Shown here: piece by piece, positions 5,663 through 8,512 of the stretch
Layout of the letters: each line of letters begins with the position of its first letter
Numbering within the stretch: the stretch's first letter is position 1
NCBI GenBank assembly: GCA_024644185.1
Contig: JAHELM010000075.1
Location: 1-8,512, forward strand
DNA length: 8,512 nt
Reading direction: 5' to 3'
Source of the DNA: Rhodospirillales bacterium
GTDB lineage: Bacteria > Pseudomonadota > Alphaproteobacteria > UBA8366 > JADFVY01
The notes under the pieces: model-generated
Seen by the model: the letters and a program-made list of their open reading frames with translations, nothing else
Told to the model about the DNA's origin: nothing
Database searches by the model: none
Made by a program: the position numbers and the translations under genes

Positions 5663-6457
5663 CTATGCAAGCAGCGGCCCGCCGCCCGCGTCGGATCCCA
5701 TGATCTCGTAGTCGGATTCCGCCATGATCGCCATGCCGGCCAACCCGAGCGCGCTCCGTGCATCGGCCAGCCGGAAATCCGCGAGAGCCATCCGCAAGCC
5801 CTCGCGCAATGCCAAGAGTTCCTTGTCGCCCAAACCCGCGCCGGCAATCAGCGGCAGGCCAGGGGCCGGCGCGGTGCGCCACTGGACACGCAAAGGCGCC
5901 ACCGCTTCCGGCGCGTGACGCGACAGAAGGCCGAAGGTCACGCAGTCGATAGCCGCCACATCGGCCTCGCCACGCGCGACCATGGCCATGCTTTGCCGGT
6001 GGCCGCCGGACCGAACCACCGCGTGAAACGCAGGCTTGTCGCCCCGAGGTGCCAGGAAGTGGCGCAAAGCATGGTGGCCGGACCAGGACTCCGGCAAGTT
6101 AACGGCACAGCAACGCTCCGGCAGCGCACGAATATCGGCAATCGGATCGTCCCGCCGCACGACGACGAAGCTGCAATAGTTCGGGCCGTCGCAGCCGGGA
6201 AGATCATAGCAGGGCGTGGCGACCAGCCGCACACGCCCCCGCAAGGCGGTCGCGAGCGGATAGCCGCAGCTTTGGCTGAGCAGAAGCGCGGGATGCAGCC
6301 AGGTCGCCAGCCCCTCGCCGGGGCGGTGCAGGGTCTCGGGCACCCCGACGACGCCCGCCGCCCGGAAATGTCCCGCCAGCCCATGCCACCACTCATCGGT
6401 CGCCTGCCGCAGTTCCGGCAGATCGTACATCGGCAGGCTGGCCATGCGTGCGTTCAC
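5663..6457 (-). CDS. PhnD-like phosphate/phosphonate-family substrate-binding protein without signal peptide
   Basis: The 264-residue product has the pattern of the PhnD-like (phosphonate-binding) family. Landmarks are ASLPMYDLPEL (6-16), LLSQSCGYPL (59-68), ATPCYDLPGCDGPNY (80-94), SWSGHHALR (124-132), SGGHRQS (150-156), GEADVAAIDCVT (163-174) and APGLPLI (198-204). The start is taken as GTG at 6457 because AAGGGAG (6470-6464) lies exactly 6 nt upstream. The ATG at 6445 is also possible, and the frame is open to an ATG at 6547, but that extension is Arg/Trp-rich and crosses the likely promoter. With either likely start there is no signal peptide, so the protein would stay in the cytoplasm unless mis-started. 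No transporter partner genes are near. It may act as a ligand sensor or be an orphan receptor; the ligand is unknown. Confidence 0.82.
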   Translation of the reverse strand: MNARMASLPMYDLPELRQATDEWWHGLAGHFRAAGVVGVPETLHRPGEGLATWLHPALLLSQSCGYPLATALRGRVRLVATPCYDLPGCDGPNYCSFVVVRRDDPIADIRALPERCCAVNLPESWSGHHALRHFLAPRGDKPAFHAVVRSGGHRQSMAMVARGEADVAAIDCVTFGLLSRHAPEAVAPLRVQWRTAPAPGLPLIAGAGLGDKELLALREGLRMALADFRLADARSALGLAGMAIMAESDYEIMGSDAGGGPLLA

Positions 6458-6549
6458 GACCGTCTCCCTTCTCAGCAGACACCGGTGCGGCAGGCGCCAG
6501 AAGCCGACACGCCTTCTTCGCCATATCCGAAATTCTTGCGGATTCACCG

Positions 6550-6600
6550 AGCCTTTTTACAAATATTTAGTCTTATTGGCTTCTAATCCCCCGGTAGATA
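6550..6600. promoter_or_regulatory. AT-rich divergent promoter region
   Basis: Within the 199-bp gap between the divergent PhnD-like and lipoprotein genes is an AT-rich island (about 6553-6587), unlike the flanks. Rightward -10-like hexamers are TCTAAT (6582-6587) and TAGATA (6595-6600), with TTTACA (6556-6561) and TTATTG (6573-6578) as -35-like elements. TTATTG to TAGATA has a 16-bp spacer; TTTACA to TCTAAT has 20 bp, which is too long. No single pair is convincing. The region probably serves both directions. Confidence 0.35.
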
Positions 6601-6656
6601 CCAGTTTGTCAAACCGGCCCACGCGCGCCGGTCGAGAGGGATGGAAGGCAATTCGC

Positions 6657-7313
6657 ATGGGAATTTCGTTTCGGGCAGTTCGGGCGATCATCGGGCTGGG
6701 AATGTTCGCGGCCCTTATTTCCGCCTGTTCATCCGACGAGTCGATGGTCGACAAGGGCTGGATGCCGAAGCGGATCATCGGGAATATCGCCCAGATTGAA
6801 CCTGGGGTCTATGGCGAGAAATACGCCATCGTCGAGTATCGGAACGGCGAGGAAATGCGGTCCGATATCGTCGACCTCCAGTTCCTCGGCCAGATTCCAG
6901 CCGGCGACAAACCTCCTTACATCATTTTTGCCGGCCGCCGCTGCGCCAACTGCGAGTCCAACATTTCGATCTATGTCTCCAAGCCGGGGTCACGGCTGTC
7001 CAAGGGCAGCGACCGCTACCGCTACCCCGGCCGGCTATACAGTCACATCAACGGCCAGTTGATCGAGGAAACACGAGCCTTTTTCGGCGAATGCCTTGCC
7101 GGGCACAGCGCCGGAACGGTGGCGTGGTTCGTCCGTTCCCGGCGCGACGGGGCCGAGTGGCAGGATTTCACGGTTCTCATTGAAGTTCTCGGTTCCGGGT
7201 TGAACGAAGAAACCCTGCGCGACCCGACGCCCTCGATCGAACCCACGCTTGCCCTCGTCAAACAGGGCCGTTGCAGGGAAATTCCCGGCCGGCAGATGAG
7301 CAGCGAGCCGTAA
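6657..7313 (+). CDS. Lipoprotein of unknown function with a CxxC motif
   Basis: The 218-residue product starts with a lipoprotein signal: MGISFRAVR, a hydrophobic core (10-22) and the lipobox LISAC with the lipidated Cys at 24. I do not recognise the family with certainty. Visible features are AGRRCANCESNISIYV (92-107) with C96-x2-C99, FFGECLAG with C146, and a late QGRC with C206. The spacing would allow two disulfides in the periplasm, or a metal site; both are inference. The middle alternates short strand-like hydrophobic runs (YAIVEY, PPYIIFAG, TVAWFV, FTVLIEV), suggesting a mostly beta fold. The start at 6657 has GGAAGG (6643-6648) 8 nt upstream; the frame is open to 6444 but the extension would precede the signal peptide. 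It is alone in its unit, divergent from the PhnD-like gene and convergent with the racemase-family gene. Confidence 0.8.
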   Translation: MGISFRAVRAIIGLGMFAALISACSSDESMVDKGWMPKRIIGNIAQIEPGVYGEKYAIVEYRNGEEMRSDIVDLQFLGQIPAGDKPPYIIFAGRRCANCESNISIYVSKPGSRLSKGSDRYRYPGRLYSHINGQLIEETRAFFGECLAGHSAGTVAWFVRSRRDGAEWQDFTVLIEVLGSGLNEETLRDPTPSIEPTLALVKQGRCREIPGRQMSSEP

Positions 7314-7323
7314 TACCCAGAGA

Positions 7324-8505
7324 TCAGGCGGTCTGCAGGGCAGCGAGACGATCCTCGTCGAGCTCGATGCCAAAGCCAGGCGCATCCGGCAGCGTGAGAT
7401 ACGCCTCGCGGTCGAGGGACAACGGCTTCTTCAGCATGTAATCGCGTCGCTCGGCGGTCCATTCCGGCGGGTCGCCCGGATATTCCAGCCAGGGCCCGCC
7501 CCCACAACCGGCATACAGATGCGCATTGGCGAGAAGGCCGATGCCATTCCCCCAGCTATGCGGGGTAAACATCACGCCGGCGGCCGATGCCTTCGCCGCA
7601 ACCCGGGCCAGGGCCGAAATACCGCAGGTCAGTGTCGCATCGGGCTGCAGCACGTCCACCGCCCGCCGCTCGATCAGGTCGACCAACGCATGTTCCTCGC
7701 GCGTCATCTCGCCAGCCGCAATCCGCATGCCGATGGCCCCACGCAGCGCCGCCATGCCCCGCACATCACCGCGGTGCAGCGGCTCCTCCATCCAGTAGAC
7801 GCCGAGCGGCTTCAATTCGCGCGCGACGGCCAGCGCCTGGTGATAGGTCCAGGATGGCGTCGTGTCCCAAGGCATCCGCCAACCCTGATTGCAGTCGACC
7901 AGAAGTTCGACCTTGTCGCCGACCGCCACCCGCACGGCCTCGACCGCGCGGACGTCGTCGCGCCAGTCGGCCCGGTGAAAGCGAATCTTGATTGCCGGAA
8001 ATCCCTGCTGCGCGAAGGTCCGCGCCACCCTGGCCAGCGCCTTGCCATCGCGCAAAACGCCCGTGGACGCATAGCAGCGCACCCGCCCGGACTCGCCACC
8101 GAGCATTCGCCAAACCGGCTGTCCGCGGATTTTGCCTGCGAGGTCCCACAGCGCGACCTCCAGCGGCCATGACCGGCATCCATGAAAATCGATATTCGCC
8201 AGCACCGCGGACAGATGATGGAGATCCAGCGGATCCTGGCCGATCAGCAGATCGAGATAATCGCCGATCCCCTCCATCGGCGAGCCCGAACCGATGCCGA
8301 CGGCCCCGTCGGCCGTGGTTACCCGGACAACGGAGACGACGAAGCGGGTCCGGGGCCGGCTGTCCCACGCCGCGGGAAACGGAGGGTCAAGCGGAAGGCT
8401 GTGATGCGTAACCTCGATCCGCTGGATACGATGGGCACCAGGCGGCACGCCGACGATACGGCGCCGCTGCGGAATAACGGTGGTATTTTCGTCTAATTTG
8501 CTCAT
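7324..8505 (-). CDS. Mandelate racemase/muconate lactonizing enzyme family protein (enolase superfamily)
   Basis: Enolase-superfamily enzymes abstract a proton next to a carboxylate, with a magnesium ion bound in the barrel; most MR-subgroup members dehydrate acid sugars. The 393-residue protein has the capping domain (about 25-140) and the barrel. Catalytic elements are visible in order: KIR (K173, R175), VDCNQGW (D204, N206), MEEPL (E240/E241), AAGE (E266), QPD (D289), PHSWGNG (H316) and LEYP (E341). The Asp-Glu-Glu metal ligands and the His-Asp dyad mark the mandelate racemase subgroup. The second basic residue is Arg rather than the Lys of mandelate racemase itself. The substrate is not determined; an acid-sugar dehydratase is most likely. 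The ATG at 8505 has only GAGA close by, and the frame stays open to the window edge, so the start could lie further upstream. It is cytoplasmic. Confidence 0.9.
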   Translation of the reverse strand: MSKLDENTTVIPQRRRIVGVPPGAHRIQRIEVTHHSLPLDPPFPAAWDSRPRTRFVVSVVRVTTADGAVGIGSGSPMEGIGDYLDLLIGQDPLDLHHLSAVLANIDFHGCRSWPLEVALWDLAGKIRGQPVWRMLGGESGRVRCYASTGVLRDGKALARVARTFAQQGFPAIKIRFHRADWRDDVRAVEAVRVAVGDKVELLVDCNQGWRMPWDTTPSWTYHQALAVARELKPLGVYWMEEPLHRGDVRGMAALRGAIGMRIAAGEMTREEHALVDLIERRAVDVLQPDATLTCGISALARVAAKASAAGVMFTPHSWGNGIGLLANAHLYAGCGGGPWLEYPGDPPEWTAERRDYMLKKPLSLDREAYLTLPDAPGFGIELDEDRLAALQTA

Positions 8506-8512
8506 TCTCGGG

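Noticed and set aside
5555..6586. Plus-strand open frame opposite the PhnD-like gene (343 codons)
   Set aside because: Antisense to a conserved family; begins inside the predicted terminator hairpin and has no family features.
6444..6656. Upstream extension of the unknown lipoprotein
   Set aside because: It precedes the signal peptide, crosses an AT-rich promoter region and overlaps the divergent gene start; a good ribosome-binding site sits before 6657.
7519..8172. Plus-strand open frame opposite the enolase-superfamily gene
   Set aside because: Antisense shadow; the minus strand shows the full set of catalytic residues.
1..8512. tRNA, rRNA, CRISPR array, insertion sequence or prophage
   Set aside because: No cloverleaf-like fold, spaced direct repeats, transposase motif or phage gene was seen on reading both strands.

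Overview
The window is GC-rich, densely packed chromosomal DNA. Its gene style fits an alphaproteobacterium, most likely of the Rhodospirillales type: G-rich Shine-Dalgarno sequences, a Tat-exported peptide-binding protein with a long N-region, a CHAP lipoprotein and a PhnD-like protein of a kind common in that group. The lineage is inferred from protein style only; there is no rRNA or marker gene to settle it. No tRNA, rRNA, CRISPR array, insertion sequence or phage gene was seen.

Layout, left to right. (1) On the minus strand lie the first 33 codons of an IlvD/Edd-family dehydratase (101 to 1, leaving the window). It sits 17 bp behind a carboxymuconolactone-decarboxylase-family gene (505-119), and the two form an operon. 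The upstream region holds a striking nested inverted repeat (639-666) over a good -10 box. (2) Next is folB, dihydroneopterin aldolase (minus, 1166-750), followed by overlapping palindromes at 685-736. (3) On the plus strand is a CHAP-domain lipoprotein (1484-2116), then a cyclopropane-fatty-acyl-phospholipid synthase family gene (2347-3588) with a hairpin-rich leader. (4) Converging on the latter is a Tat-exported family 5 (oligopeptide/nickel type) substrate-binding protein (minus, 5375-3687). It has its own candidate promoter and leader palindrome. (5) A PhnD-like binding protein without a signal peptide (minus, GTG start at 6457) is divergent from (6) a lipoprotein of unknown function with a CxxC motif (plus, 6657-7313). 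(7) A mandelate racemase/enolase-superfamily enzyme (minus, 8505-7324) converges on it with a 10-bp gap.

The genes do not form one obvious pathway. FolB serves folate synthesis; the CHAP lipoprotein and the cyclopropane synthase act on the cell envelope. The two binding proteins are unrelated families and neither has a permease or ATPase gene here. The IlvD/Edd and enolase-superfamily enzymes at the two ends, with the carboxymuconolactone-decarboxylase-like protein, suggest acid-sugar or organic-acid catabolism. I see no clear new multi-gene system. The best candidates for something undescribed are the Cys-containing lipoprotein, the signal-less PhnD-like protein, and the two operator-like inverted repeats.
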